Positions 25,901 to 36,812 of a DNA stretch of 64,000 nucleotides are shown here, piece by piece. Positions within the stretch are counted from its first letter, which is position 1, and each line of letters opens with the position of its first letter. The notes below the pieces were generated by a model. It did no database searches, was not told the origin of the DNA, and worked only from the letters and a program-made list of their open reading frames with translations. The position numbers and the translations under genes were made by a program. Source of the DNA: Triatoma infestans (lineage: Eukaryota; Arthropoda; Insecta; Hemiptera; Reduviidae); contig JAAEAF010006854.1 in assembly GCA_011037195.1 (NCBI GenBank), forward strand, positions 1-64,000. The letters run 5' to 3'.

Positions 25901-28900
25901 CCTAGCCAACTAATTTCTTGCTTGTTTAATTAACAACGGCCAAACATAACTATTGTTTACACTGACGATAACAATTTAGTTTATATTACTACAATAGTGA
26001 GCAATATTTCACAAAAAATAAAATCAGCCATAGATATCACCTTCTGTTCATCTGAAATTAGTCCTCTATTTAAGTGATACACCCTTAGGGGTCCTATGGG
26101 CTCCGATTACCTACCAATAATTTATGAGACTGAAAAGGTATGCGTCCCTTTGATATATAAAACTCAAGGGAAAAAATGGAAAATACATAAAGCGAATTGG
26201 GAAGATGTTGTACGGCAATAGCCAGAGGAGTTTTTAAAGAAAAAATAATTCTTTGTTTGCTCTATGTTTCTTGTACCATTGGTGCCCTTCTTCAGGATCT
26301 CTGAAAGTGTGTTTCTTTCTGGGGAGGTAATATTGCTGCCGAGGCTTTTCCTAAAAATGGTATTCAAATCGTCAGGCCTTAAAATTACCTTAGTCTCGGT
26401 TACATGAAAAACACCAGGAGACGTACTTCACGCTGAAGCTGAAGAACTTCCAATAAAGGCCAGATGGGAAATGCTAGCCGACAAATATCTGTGTAAAATA
26501 ATGCCGATGGATTCAGAGACCTATTCTGCAATATGTGAACTGAACCACAGAGACTTAACATATAGATACTGAAAAACAAAGAGTCACCCCTTTGGCTACT
26601 GGTTTCAGGGAAGTAGCACTGTTTAATCAGTTTGTATATGGCAGGGATATGTTGCCTTTATTCAACTGTGATTTCCATGAAATAATAAATACATCTCCCG
26701 TAATTTGGTTTCTGGATGATGTCTCTTTATTGCCCAGTGGTATATCACGACGATTTCAAGATGAAATCTGCACCAATTTTCCCAATAGTTATGCTATATT
26801 AGTAGTTACGCCTAGGATCGATGATCACGTAGGGTGGGCATATTTTGACCCAGTTAGAAATATTAGTGCTCTCTTCAAATTACCGAATTCGTTGCCATTC
26901 ACAGGCTTAAATACCTACAACCAATACAATATTCAGAATTTATAATTGTTTCAGACTGCCAAAGTGCTTTATATAAACTACAATCAGTTGAAATACATAA
27001 AAAATATAACCATATAATTATTAATATAATGAAAAGTTTAATAGATCTAAAAAGTGTTGGTTAAAACAATAAAGCTGGTGTGGAGTACGCCCGTTGCAGA
27101 ATAGAGCATAATAAGAGAATGGACATATTGGCGAAGCAGGCTGCATTGAACCGTCCGTTGCTATCTGTGTCTTTGCCTCATTCTGATTGCAAAGCCTATA
27201 TTAGAAAGAAAATGAACGAAAAGTGGCAAAGGACTTACACAGAATCTCGTAAGGGTCAATTTTATAAATCTTTAGTCCCTAAACCTTGGTCATAAACCTT
27301 GGTTTCGCGATGGTTCATTTTCTAAACAGTTTGTCACTATTATCAACAGACTCCGATGTAATCATTTCATCTGTAAAAAATTACATAAAATAGGTAAAGA
27401 AACATTCCCCCTTTGTACAACTTGTATCTATCCAGAAGACAAAGAATACATTGTCATGACATGCTCCAAATATACACACAACAGAAACCCGCTCTTTAAA
27501 AATTTATGCAATCAATTGCAGGCTAACATAATGACCCAGCTATACTGAAGAATCGAAAAGCTTTCGAAGAAAACTGGACCATTCATTAGCAGTCTTCCCC
27601 TAAGCAAAAAATTACCTATGAAGAAAACATTCTCAAGCTAATAGTGTAAACTGATGCCACAAAAAAAAAAAAAAATAAATATATAAATAAATAAAATTTA
27701 AAAGTTTTAAGTTTACCAGATTGCTGCTTTACGAAAAAATTGGCCATAAATGTTATAAAGAACAATTTAATGATATGAAATGTATGTCTGCCAGCTAGAG
27801 ATTGAAGCACTGTCAGAGAACGATATGGACTGTTGGAAAGATTGAAAATTAGAAAAACAAATTAACGTTGTGTTATAAAAATAAATTTATCATTTATGTG
27901 ATTGAATCGCGTCATTATTGCCATTAGAGAGAACTTAATTTTGATTTTGGGGGGGCAATCACTACTTGAAAAGTAATTTGTCTCTTAAGAACATGAAATG
28001 GGTTTTGAAGATAAGAAGTGGTGTAAAAAAAAACAAAAAAAAACAACAAATGATTGAAATTGTCAATGATTTCATTATAGTATTCTGGCCTTATTCTTAC
28101 ACCAAAACTACAATTTGAAAAAAAAACCTATTTCAAAAAAAACTTAATGGAAAACATTTCTATTTAAAGAATATGAGCGCAATTCACTCTGTAATCGCGG
28201 TAAAGTCTAGGATTTGCATCATTTTCTGGTCATAAGTCCTATATTGACAAAATACTGGATCAAATATTTTAATAAGAAAACTGGATCCACGCAGGAAATA
28301 ATAACATTTTTAAAAGGGAAAAACTACTTTCATTGAACAATTATTACAGTAAATTTGCCTATTTTTATAGAGAGCAATTCTTGAAAGGATTTAATTATTA
28401 GGATAGTTTTAAGCCATCCTCCATTAGATTTAATTTCAGATAAGTGCACAAACTCGGTGAGGTTAAAAATGTAACCAAAAATTTTATAGTCGCTGGTATT
28501 TTATTAGTCGTAGCATGCATATTTATTTTCTTCCTCACCTGTTTCGGATTTTCATCCATCGTCAGAGCAAAAATTCATCAAGTTCGTGTAGAGAGTTCAC
28601 TTCAACTTAATGTTTCTGTTACTTGTTACTCACATTTGTTGGTTGTAATAATGATTAAAATAATTATGTAATAATGACATAATGAATTATGTTTAGGTGT
28701 TCGTTACGACCGCTGTATTCAATGTTGAAAATTGGATTTTGAGGTTCGGTCATACAAAAGAACTCTTATTAAATTTTGTACCGACGTTTCGGCAAATTTA
28801 TTGCCTTCTTCAGGGTCTGTACAAAGGTTTAAATACAAATCAATAAAAAATAGAAACAAATATATGAACTTAAACTAAATATTTCCAGAATAAAATTTTT

Positions 28901-31900
28901 TTTAGAATAAACTACATAAATTAAATACAGAGTATGATATATATAGAGAGTACAATTAATTTAATTTAAACAAAATAAATTTAATTGTACTCTATATATC
29001 ATACTCAGTATTTAGTTTATTTATGTAGTTTATTCCAAAAATATTTTTATTCTGGAAATATTTAGTTTAAGTTCATACTTTTGTTTCTATTTTTTTATTG
29101 ATTTGTATTTAAACCTTTGTACAGACCCTGATGAAGGCAATAAATTTGCCGAAACGTCGTTACAAAATTTAATAAGAGTTCTTTTGTATGACCGAACCTC
29201 AAAATCCAATTTTCAATAATGAATTATAATGTATATAATGACATAATTATATACAAACAATAAGTGTGAGTAACAAGTAACAGAAACATTACGTTGAAGT
29301 GAACTTTCTACACGAACTTGGTGAATTTGCTCTGACGATGGGTGAATATCCGAATACCGGTCAGGAAGATAAATATGCATGCTACGACGGATAAAATACC
29401 AGATGTTATCTAGCATTGCGGATCCATCCATATATTCAACAAATTTTATAGTCTTTAGTTTATTTAATTTTGTAGAGAAGTTTATTTGTTTTGTTTGTAC
29501 TTTGTATAAATAAAGATTTATTATTGTTATAATAAAAAATTTATTTTTGATATTTACGAATAGCACTTTTTTCAGCAATTAAAACTTTTTACTAAATTAC
29601 ACCTCTTTTAAACCTTTTATCATTCAATGTTTTTTTATATTTTAAACAAGTGCATTTCAAATGGCATTCCACACAAATTAAATTTTTTTTACTATTGAGA
29701 TAATTGAACAATTCACATATTTTCCCACTCAAAACTGAACGTTTTTTTATTACTTTTTTTTTATAGATCATACAGTTCGAATTAATTTTCACTCTAGACT
29801 TTTCTTAACTAATTGGTAATTTATTTTGAACAACTTGAATTACTTGTTACTCAGATTAATTATTTTCTGAAACAATGTATTATTATCTTTAATTGCCATA
29901 ATTAGACATTTTGAACATTATTCTATGAAATTAATGCCTTTTTACTTTCTGTTATTCCTAATAAGAGAAAATGCTTTTATAGTTTTATATGATCTTGTTT
30001 TTAACATTATAAATCACTTTTTATTTTAACAAATTAAATCCATCCATTTAGTTACTTTTTAGCAATTTATTTTGAACACTGAACCCTTTCTTCAATTAAA
30101 ACTTTTGTAATTAATTTATTCACTCTTAAATTACACTGGTTTCTCACTTAATAATTACATTGATACAAAAAACGACTAATTTATGTTCAAACTTTCATAA
30201 CAAAACAATAAAAGATAATAATTTGCTTTAAAAATGAATTCAAAATATTCAAAATTGTTCAAAATAAATGAATAAGATTGTAATATATTGAATATGTGGA
30301 TGGGTCCGCCGTAATGCTGGATAATATCTGGTATTTTATCCGTCGTAGCATATTATTTGTGTGGAACAGTGGGAATAATTCTCCCTTGAAAATGGTTCCA
30401 AATAAGTTATCAAATGAATAAAAAAAAAAGTTTAAATTTTTAAAGGTTAAAAGTTGTTCAAAATAAAAAATAAATTTCTAAACGAGCAAAATTTAATCTG
30501 AATAAAAATGGTAAAAACAGAATAATGAATTTATTAAGAAAAAGGTTTAATTTAGTTGCAATGTAGGTCAGATTGTGAACATAAGAATTTAAAAATGAGA
30601 AGAAGTGTAAAAATTAAGCTAATAATTAATTCAATATGGTTCATTCTCTCTCTTCTTCGGAGTGTAGACCTCTTATTACCTTTACTAAACTAGCCTGGAA
30701 TTATAGACTAAAACTTCTCAACTCTTAATTTTATTTAGTGCTTATATTTACCTAATTTAGCAAGAACTGACAGCAAGTTTGGGTCTTTGATTTATTTATC
30801 TGTTCTTTATTCTATATTTATTTATTTTTAGTATTATCAATGTAATGAAAGTGCTTTCGTTTGATTTATTTTAATTTTACTATTTTGGTGATTTCTTACT
30901 TTTCCTTTTCCTTTTAATAATTGTGATTATTTTATAAGCTCAGCTTTTGTTTTTCCTTGTTTTTTTTTTGTTTTTTTTTCATATTCCCATTTCTATTTAC
31001 TGTATGACCGAACTATTTAAAGTGTTATCTATATATGTTAGCTATATAAAGTGTTCCTAAAGTTCTCCTGTAGTTAGCATCAAAAGCTGTTATTTAGTTT
31101 TGCCTTTCTTTTGTTATATTAGTGTATTAACATCACTCATATAAATCTTTAAGTAATTTATTTAACTGAATTAATTCTATAAGCAGCAACTCCAGCAGAC
31201 GGCATTTGCCATGCTGTTTACCTTTTGTCTTTTACTACTTTTGTATATATCATATTTATTATACTTATTAATAATAATAATAATTCAATAAGGATTACTT
31301 TAAGTGAATATGGTTCAAATTGTTTAAAATAAGTTAATAAAATATACTAAATTGATTCATTGTTGCTCAGTGGTAGTATGATGGCCTTCATCAAGACACT
31401 GTCTCTTAAGAAGAGAACACTAACCGTAGTTCCGAGTGCCAATGTCACAGATTACAATGCAACATTCATTACCAAAAAAAATAATGTTTAATTTGTGATA
31501 AAGTAATTGATACTAAATTGGTTAAAAAAAAATGTTTATTTGACTGAAAATTGATTAAAAATCTTCAAAATAAGCATTCATAAAAATAGTTAAAAAATGT
31601 TTGATTTGGTTGAAAAAAGATTTAATTAGGTCGAAGAAAGGTTTAATTTGATTAAAAAAAACAAAAAAAATGGTTAATTTGGTTGAAGAAATCTTAAATT
31701 GACTAAGAAACTTGAAATATTTTAAGAAATAAAGTGTTATCAAATCGAGAAAAATGAAATAATAATATAATCATTTAGGTTTCCGTGGCCGTTTTCATGA
31801 AAAACACGATTTCCGAGTTGAGAGAGCGCGTCAATAGTTTGCTAAAAAACCAACGTTTCGCCCATATTGCAATGAGCCTCTTCAGCGTTGTTTTTAGCAA

Positions 31901-34042
31901 ACCATGACGGTGCTCTCAACCAGGAAACTTTAAAGTTTTTTCATGAAATAATAATGTTACTATTCATCCCACTATTTTTCTTAATGATTTAAAATTTAGA
32001 ACAATTTTAAACCATTTTCCAGAGCTAATTTATTCATTTTTTTCTCTTAAAATTATGTTATGTAACAATAAATAAGTACTTACCGTTAGTTTCATTAGCC
32101 AGCTTCTTTCCGTTTAAACAATTCAGTTCTAAAAATTGAATAATTAAAACAGAAATATCAAATGCTACATTATAAAAATATAAAGATAATGACATACAAT
32201 TTACAGATAATGTAAACAATCTACATTCAAGAATTCTGATCAAAATTATAATAAATAGATATTAAATTTGTTATTGTATTAAAACTGTTGTATAAATAAC
32301 CAAGAGCTTACTTCGAGATACACGTATAATTGAGGAAAAAATGTTACCACCTATTACTTTCTCTTACTCCTAGTAAGAGGAAGTATTTTTTCCTAAGTAA
32401 TGACGAAGTAATAACGCATACAAATTGTTTTTTCAAATTATCTACTAATCAACTGCATTTTACTAACATTTCATGTATAACATTAATTCATGAAGTTCAT
32501 GTTTATATTTTTAAATTTTGTAAATTTAAGATTGAAATATTGTAAAGGTAATTTATAAGTAAATGCTCTTAAGAAAAATCATTGATTTATCGAATTGATT
32601 TTCCATTTTTTTTTTTTTTTTTTTCTCAAAAAAAGGCTCTAACAATATTCTTTAAATTTCGTATACAGAATACGAAAAATGAATTTTTGGGGATTTTAAG
32701 GGAGGGTTGATGTTAGGCTTCTTTCTAAATTCAATTTCAGGATATTTGACTTTATCATCTACCGTCATTACGTTTATGAGAATTAAACATGTTGCTAAAA
32801 ATTTTCAGTTTGAAGAAAATTGATTTTCCAGAAAGAAGTGTGAATTTTCTAAATTTCTTAAAAAGTTTTCCTGCGATTTACACGATAACCAACTTGGTAT
32901 TGTACTAATTAATCATTCAGAAATCTATCATTTTTGTTTGGAACTTGTTTCATAGATTTTAGGGAGTTCTGGGAAAAGAAGGGAGGTTTCACTTTCCCTA
33001 AAATGTGCCATTTCTATGCATTGTACAGAACTGCAACCAATAAAGTGTTTGTGGGGATTTAATTTGTTGCTAAAATTCCGAGTTGAAGAAAATCCGTAGA
33101 CTGTTAAGTGCAAATATCTTGAACAAGAGTTAGATTTGTGCAATTTGTTAGATAACACCAGCGAGTTGTTTTAAACTTGGTATACTAACAATTCATATAA
33201 AGACCTATCATCACTTCTGTTTGAAACTATTTTCCAGCAAAATTGATTTAGGCAGTTTCTCAGGAAGCTGGGATGTCATGCTAATCTCTAAAATGCATAT
33301 CATTACAATGCAGCTTCTGCCAACTATTAAAGACAACTAAATATTTAACTAAAAAATTAGAAGTTCCAAGAAAATTCATTTAGAAAAATATAAATGATAC
33401 AATAAGGGAAAATTTGGTGTGAGTGATTCCACATCAAATTAATTGTAATTATTTACCGACCACGAAGGCGAAGTTTAAAATAAACGTAGCATGTTTTACT
33501 ATTTTTCCAGGCAAATCTGTAAATATGGTATGATGGCTTTACCTTAAAAAAAAAATCTATATAATTTATTGAAATCAGCAGTTATTTTTCTGCAACGGCC
33601 AAATAATCGCCAGTGAACAAAGTCATCCATGTATCTTGAACTAGATAATAGTTCTATTAAATTAGAGAATCCATTTTAACGTTTATATTGAATATGTAAC
33701 TTCTTATTTGTTAGTGCGACAAATTGATAACAACAAGAGCTTTAAAATTCAAATATATTGAACAAGTACGATGGAAATTTAGAAGAAACTAAAACAATAA
33801 TATTAGAAGTATTATATATGTAGGTATATATTTATTTATTTTAATATTAATCCTGAGATATATAATTTAATAATTAATAAGCATTTTTTCCAAAACTGTT
33901 ATTTTGTTCAATATATTTAGAATGATAAATAAATTTGTAAGCTGTGCAGTCAGTTGCAGTGATATTACCTGTTTGGCTCACCTAATAGTGTTTTCTCATT
34001 TGTCATACTTTGTGCACCATCCACTGCTATCTTGAGTACCAT
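16962..34042 (-). CDS. SV2-like MFS transporter, 12 coding exons
   Basis: A 12-TM major facilitator of the SV2/SVOP-like group. Such proteins are membrane transporters; the substrate of insect paralogues is generally unknown. Coding exons in transcript order: 34042-33982, 32128-32084, 23570-23505, 22949-22788, 22594-22432, 22338-22217, 21718-21480, 19615-19449, 19144-18876, 18756-18597, 17231-17104, 17017-16962. They sum to 1638 nt (545 residues plus TGA) with every phase compatible. Landmarks are GYGKFHYFLLFVCGF, GMMVGAYIWGSIADSLGRRR (MFS motif A, about residues 111-130), LPESPKFLLSNGQ, YYGLMMWFPEMF, a long loop with NGT sequon and cysteines (about 350-395), MDKLGRKFF, TEIFPTNLRATG and the C-terminal LLPNTTRVPL. 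Intron 4 has a GC donor (ATAG|GCAAGC). The ATG has an in-frame TGA seven codons upstream. Exons 3-12 are secure by homology; exons 1-2 rest on splice and phase logic only. AATAAA follows the stop at 16943-16938. Confidence 0.88.
17260..17760 (+). repeat. Intronic repeat with hammerhead-like motif, family 2
   Basis: The segment lies in the SV2-like intron between 17231 and 18597. Its end, GAATTCTTTTTCTTTAAAAA followed by CCTCTGGCCATTGCCGTACA, is repeated in reverse at 26205-26260. Short internal duplications (CTCATTTCAGTCTCA-type and TTTAAATAAACATTTATTTG, also at 16620) occur at 17310-17420. Confidence 0.5.
17634..17680 (+). ncRNA. Hammerhead-like motif, core mutated
   Basis: GAGCTC, CTAAAGA (G5 changed to A relative to CTGANGA), stem II GGGCACC-AAT-GGTACCC, GAAA, C, GUA, then GAGC. 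GCTC and GAGC could pair as stem I. The core substitution should abolish cleavage. It is the decayed sister of the copy at 26.28 kb. Confidence 0.4.
20275..20302. repeat. (ATA)n microsatellite
   Basis: About nine AAT/ATA units in an SV2-like intron. Confidence 0.8.
20540..20725. repeat. Palindromic repeat with hammerhead-like halves, family 3
   Basis: The segment has arms CCAGGTTGAGACCAGGTCAG and GACGTAGTCAACCTGGAAAC that are largely inverted. In the centre are ACGCTTCACCCATATTGCAA and AAGGGCGAAACGTGGG, the two sides of the motif seen intact at 31.87 kb. The flanking TTTCCACGGCCATTTTTCAT is shared with 31780. The ribozyme core here is scrambled. Confidence 0.5.
24078..24168 (-). other. Possible alternative first coding exon of the SV2-like gene
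   Basis: An ATG at 24168 opens 30 codons (MRYPFCGNYPPFYL then SNLTLPFSVQKHFAYK) ending in a strong donor AAAG|GTAAGT. The single leftover base G matches the phase needed by the exon at 23570, giving Ala as the junction residue. A TAG lies in frame four codons upstream. It would replace the first two coding exons and give a different N-terminal cytoplasmic tail. The frame match could be chance (one in three). Confidence 0.4.
24360..25745 (+). pseudogene. Non-LTR reverse transcriptase fragment in an SV2-like intron
   Basis: The readable stretch at 24957-25220 has SKAFDTPYGVKQGCILSHTL then FSLYINRIEDYM and VMAYTDAMYY, a YADD-like position with T for A. Further on, VMSRSVRCYGTQIWGGTEQI then EKLLRFFSGCLAIPHTPS resembles the C-terminal part of the element at 36.8 kb (MCYGCQVWG, LQRFCIKKLFGLP). 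Many stops; same strand polarity as RpL17 and opposite to the host gene. Confidence 0.6.
26205..26310 (-). repeat. Hammerhead-bearing repeat, family 2, second copy
   Basis: It is the reverse-orientation partner of 17630-17745, sharing the TACGGCAATAGCCAGAGGAG block and the hammerhead motif. Confidence 0.55.
26257..26303 (-). ncRNA. Putative type I hammerhead ribozyme
   Basis: Minus strand: AGATC, CTGAAGA (26296-26290), stem II GGCACC-AAT-GGTAC with an imperfect base, GAAA, C, AUA, then GAGC. The core is intact. Stem II has decayed at its foot (CCC to CAA), so folding may be weak. Confidence 0.4.
26420..27560 (+). pseudogene. Non-LTR element C-terminus with RNase H, broken
   Basis: Plus strand in several frames: AEELPIKARWEMLADKYLCK (26440), DCQSALYKLQSVEIHKKYNH (26955), YARCRIEHNKRMDILAKQAA (27083), then RLRCNHFICKKLHKIGKETF and LCTTCIYPEDKEYIVMTCSK. 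The HNKRMDILAKQAA motif and the following Cys-rich tail mark an RNase H domain plus zinc motif, as in the I clade and some other LINEs with RNase H. At least three frame changes. It sits in the long SV2-like intron. Confidence 0.65.
28776..28828 (-). ncRNA. Putative type I hammerhead ribozyme
   Basis: Minus strand: TTTGTACAGACC, CTGAAGA (28813-28807), stem II GGCAA-TAAAT-TTGCC, GAAA (28790-28787), C, GUC, then GGTACAAAA. Stem I can form as CC/GG, an internal bulge and TTTGTA/TACAAA. The core is intact and stem I shows an internal loop, as is common in natural hammerheads. Confidence 0.6.
29114..29170 (+). ncRNA. Putative type I hammerhead ribozyme
   Basis: Plus strand: TTTGTACAGACC, CTGATGA (29128-29134), stem II GGCAA-TAAAT-TTGCC, GAAA (29151-29154), C, GUC (29156-29158), then GTTACAAAA. 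It is the other arm of the fold-back. This arm uses the textbook CUGAUGA core, while the left arm uses CUGAAGA, so position 7 varies as the fold allows. Confidence 0.6.
29420..31770. other. Long intron DNA, mostly unrecognised
   Basis: Part of the SV2-like intron 2. It is AT-rich. At 30285-30352 a block (GGATGGGTCCGCCGTAATGC, TATTTTATCCGTCGTAGCAT) repeats, in inverted orientation, the outer end of the 28.5-29.4 kb fold-back. A short AAT microsatellite lies near 31265. Confidence 0.4.
31775..31945. repeat. Palindromic hammerhead-bearing repeat, family 3
   Basis: TTTCCGTGGCCGTTTTCATG begins a copy of the 20.55-kb repeat. The arms GAGTTGAGAG and CTCTCAACC, then TAGTTTGCTAAAAAACC and TTTTTAGCAAACCATGACG, are inverted around the ribozyme motif. 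Confidence 0.6.
31839..31899 (-). ncRNA. Putative type I hammerhead ribozyme
   Basis: Minus strand: GCTAAAAACAACG, CTGAAGA (31885-31879), stem II GCTCAT-TGCA-ATGGGC (approximate), GAAA (31859-31856), C, GUU, then GGTTTTTTAGC. Stem I is long: GCTAAAAA pairs with TTTTTTAGC. The core is intact and the NUH triplet is GUU. Confidence 0.6.
32354..33440 (+). repeat. CCGGAAG-family repeat, degenerate
   Basis: It begins with the conserved TCTTACTCCTAGTAAGAGGA. Later blocks (TTTTTCTCAAAAAAAGGCTC at 32620, GGGAGGGTTGATGTTAGGCT at 32700) follow the order of the intact units, but divergence is high. It lies in intron 1 of the SV2-like gene. Confidence 0.5.
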
Positions 34043-34403
34043 TTCCAGTATACACACTGTCTTTCAGCTGTACCTAAAGAGTGTTTGATTTTCATATTTA
34101 ATACACAAAATAACAATAATCATTATTAAAATAAAATAAAATAACATAACAACATAAGTAGTAGAGGTGCTGCTGCTAGCGTTACAATGTAGAAACAAGT
34201 CTGTTGTCAATATGGCTGTGTGAATACCAAACATGCAAATCTCTCTCTATATATGTGCAATAGATATTAGGACTTCGGGACATTGTAAACAGGAGGAAAT
34301 GAAGGCTGATGGTGGAATAATGAATGATCACACCCTACTGGCATTTTTAACACAATTATATTTTACGATTACTGTGTGAGGATATTTTTAGTATAAAGAG
34401 GTT

Positions 34404-35475
34404 TATTTATTTATTTATTTGCCTGGATACATTTTATAATATAAAAGGCTCGTCAATATAATGTCAACAAATTCCAGTAACAAGAATAAAGTGAACTTTA
34501 CACTAATTATCAAAAAACAAACTTAATACATTCAGTCCACTTCACATCACATGAAATTGTTTCTCACTCCACTTTGTGTTCAAGAAATCTTTAATATCAT
34601 AAAAGCAATTTTTTATTAAAAATTCACTAACCGATTGTTTGAAGTGTAATTGTCTAATTCTTGAAGGAATTTTGTTAAATATTTTCACCGATATAACACT
34701 GGAATGGAAGTCAGACATCACAAGTCTCTTATAAGGTACGCATAAATCTTCTTTATTACGTAAATTATGAATATGTTTATCACCTCTAACATCTAATAAC
34801 ATGTCTTTTTTCTTTTTTTTAGTGAATGTTTGAAAATGAAAACCGAGGGTAATGTCATTATATGTAACTCTCGAAAGAAAGGCCTACAGCTTTCTCGAGT
34901 GTTTTTCTTCATTATTGCTCTAATAGCTTTCTTTTGAAGTCTGAAAATAACATAAGCATCGGAGATACCTCCCCATAGTTCAATACCATATGCCATTCTA
35001 GAATGGAATAGACCATAATAGGCAGTCTTTATAACCTCAATTGGAACCTTTTCACGCAGTTTTCTCAATAAGAAAATGGTTTGTGATAACTGGTTACTCA
35101 AGGTTTGTAAATGACATTTCCAGCTAAGTCTACAATCTAATGTAACGCCTAGAAATCTTGTAGTATCTTCTGTCTTTTTCTCAATTAGACTAAACGTCAT
35201 ACTTTGCGTTTTCTTTTCATTCAACACTAACTCATTTTTTTCTAGCCATGTTCTAAGGGATGAAATGTTATCATTAGCCTTCTTTGTCGCCTCTTCAACA
35301 GTCTTGCCTTTCGCAATTAACGTGGTGTCATCAGCTTATAAAATGCCTTCCTCCGGAAGTACTGTTTCCAATTCATTAATATATAACAGGGGTCCCAAAA
35401 CTGATCCTTGCGGAACTCCTTTATTAATGTCACTTAATTGAGAAACTTGGCCTATTGAAAAGCGGCATTGATAGT
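34404..35475 (-). pseudogene. Non-LTR reverse transcriptase, 5'-truncated, stop in the YADD motif
   Basis: On the minus strand: QVSQLSDINKGVPQGSVLGP (35450-35390), then GIL-stop-ADDTTLIAKGKTVEEA (35340), KTEDTTRFLGVTLDCRLSWK (35170), MAYGIELWGGISDAY (34990), KNTRESCRPFFRELHIMTLP (34900), then after a frameshift LRNKEDLCVPYKRLVMSDFH (34750). The catalytic Tyr codon of YADD is now TAA. The 3' end faces left with a (TTTA)n tract on the plus strand at 34404-34423. The protein resembles CR1/Jockey-superfamily RTs. Confidence 0.75.
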
Positions 35476-35479
35476 GTTC

Positions 35480-36010
35480 GACCAGTTGAAGAGAAGCCCT
35501 AGCCTGCAAAAAAAGGACTTTCGAGAGAGAGCTGAGTTGAAAGCTAGCTGCTTTCTATTAATCTGTGCATTACTTGCAGAATCCTCGATTATTCTTAGTG
35601 GGTATTATATCCTTGATTGCACACTGCTGTTCTTTATTGAGTATGATTTCGCAGGTAGAATTTGTAGGTAAGTAATAATGATCCAAGTAGTTGAAAGCGA
35701 TGGACATTCATCTCCACTTTGTAATACTAATTCTATCTACTTCATTCATAGCTGGTCTTTTGTATAAGTCAACCAAAATCAAAATAATGGTCATTTGAAA
35801 TTTACTCAGCGTTCACACCTAACATGAACTCCACAGGTATAATGTTTGATTCCCCACCGAATGACATCCTCGCCCAGGCATCATAATATGTTATTTAAAT
35901 GGCGATACTTACTCTAACACATGATTTATATAGAACATTACATTTTAACAAACATTAGGGCATAATTTGAAAATATTAAAAAGATATATCATTATTTCAT
36001 TATACTTGTA
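35480..36010. other. No gene recognised
   Basis: Open frames here are short and match no family I know. Confidence 0.3.
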
Positions 36011-36014
36011 ATGG

Positions 36015-36346
36015 TGTAGGAGGAGATGTTGGTTGTGGATGTTGATGGATAAATGACACCTCAATATCGGTATAAGATATATAATTGATATATATGTATA
36101 TGACTGACTGCCAAGGACTATATACTTAACACTACAAGAACAGAACAGACTGACTGACGTGGCTAAACGATATGTACAATTCAAGTGTAGACTGTGAACA
36201 GAATGTCCTTTTTTGACTCTGTCTCTCGTATATATATCCAACTGGCCTCTCCTCTCCTCTCTCTCGAGAGGGGCTCTTTCTCTCTGATGCGTGGTGGGGG
36301 TTCACTCGCTAGTGTGGATCAGTGGTGGGGGTTCACTACCCCTACA
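36015..36346. repeat. LTR-like repeat, copy 1
   Basis: The segment has inverted termini TGTAGG and CCTACA. It shares with 62912-63269 the order GGAGATGTTGGTTG, AAGATATATAATTGATATAT, GACGTGGCTAAACGATATGT, TCTCTCGTATATATAT, GAGAGGGGCT and GAGTGGTGGGGGTTCA. TG...CA ends, no coding potential and length near 330-360 bp suggest a solo LTR or short non-autonomous element. No target duplication is obvious. Confidence 0.55.
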
Positions 36347-36812
36347 TACTTCTAGTCGCTGTGTGTAATGACTATTGTCAAAGACCTATTTATATGTTAA
36401 ACACAAAATTATAAAAATAAGAAATAAAATATTTTGAATTTTTTTTATGTTTAACTCTTTATCAATGTGAGGAATCACGACGTAAAGACATTCAAGTATA
36501 CGTCATCGTATGACGTCACAGGTGGCCTAGAATATCTCCTATCACAACTAACTCAACACTAAACCTTAAGGAAGTGAAGATCCGCCGACTAACCCTTAGC
36601 AAAGTTAAACAAGGGGAATTGAGGGGTAGACTCGACTATATAAAAGGAATAGAAAGATATAATATCTTCATCCTTCAGGAATGAAACACTCTGACAGCCT
36701 AATATGCTACGCCGCTCCCCCTATATTAGCCTAACGTTACTCTTTCTTTTGTGTAACTGTGAAGTCCTTGCAATATCTTTTGTTTGTGACAGGTGATTCA
36801 TGAATGTAGTTT

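Larger units (their letters stand above)
28480..29412. mobile_element. Large fold-back (inverted-repeat) element with hammerhead motifs
   Basis: An outer inverted repeat (28480-28690 against 29235-29412) shares CGTAGCATGCATATTTAT, CCATCGTCAGAGCAAA and GTTTCTGTTACTTGTTACTC. An inner inverted repeat (about 28724-28965 against 28985-29218) has arms near 235 bp starting with TTGAAAATTGGATTTTGAGG. Both arms carry a hammerhead-like core. No protein is encoded. It lies in the long intron of the SV2-like gene. The inner element may be inserted in the outer one. Confidence 0.75.

Noticed and set aside
29213..29578. 121-codon minus-strand ORF at the fold-back
   Set aside because: It runs through the inverted repeat and has no recognisable domain; composition suggests chance.
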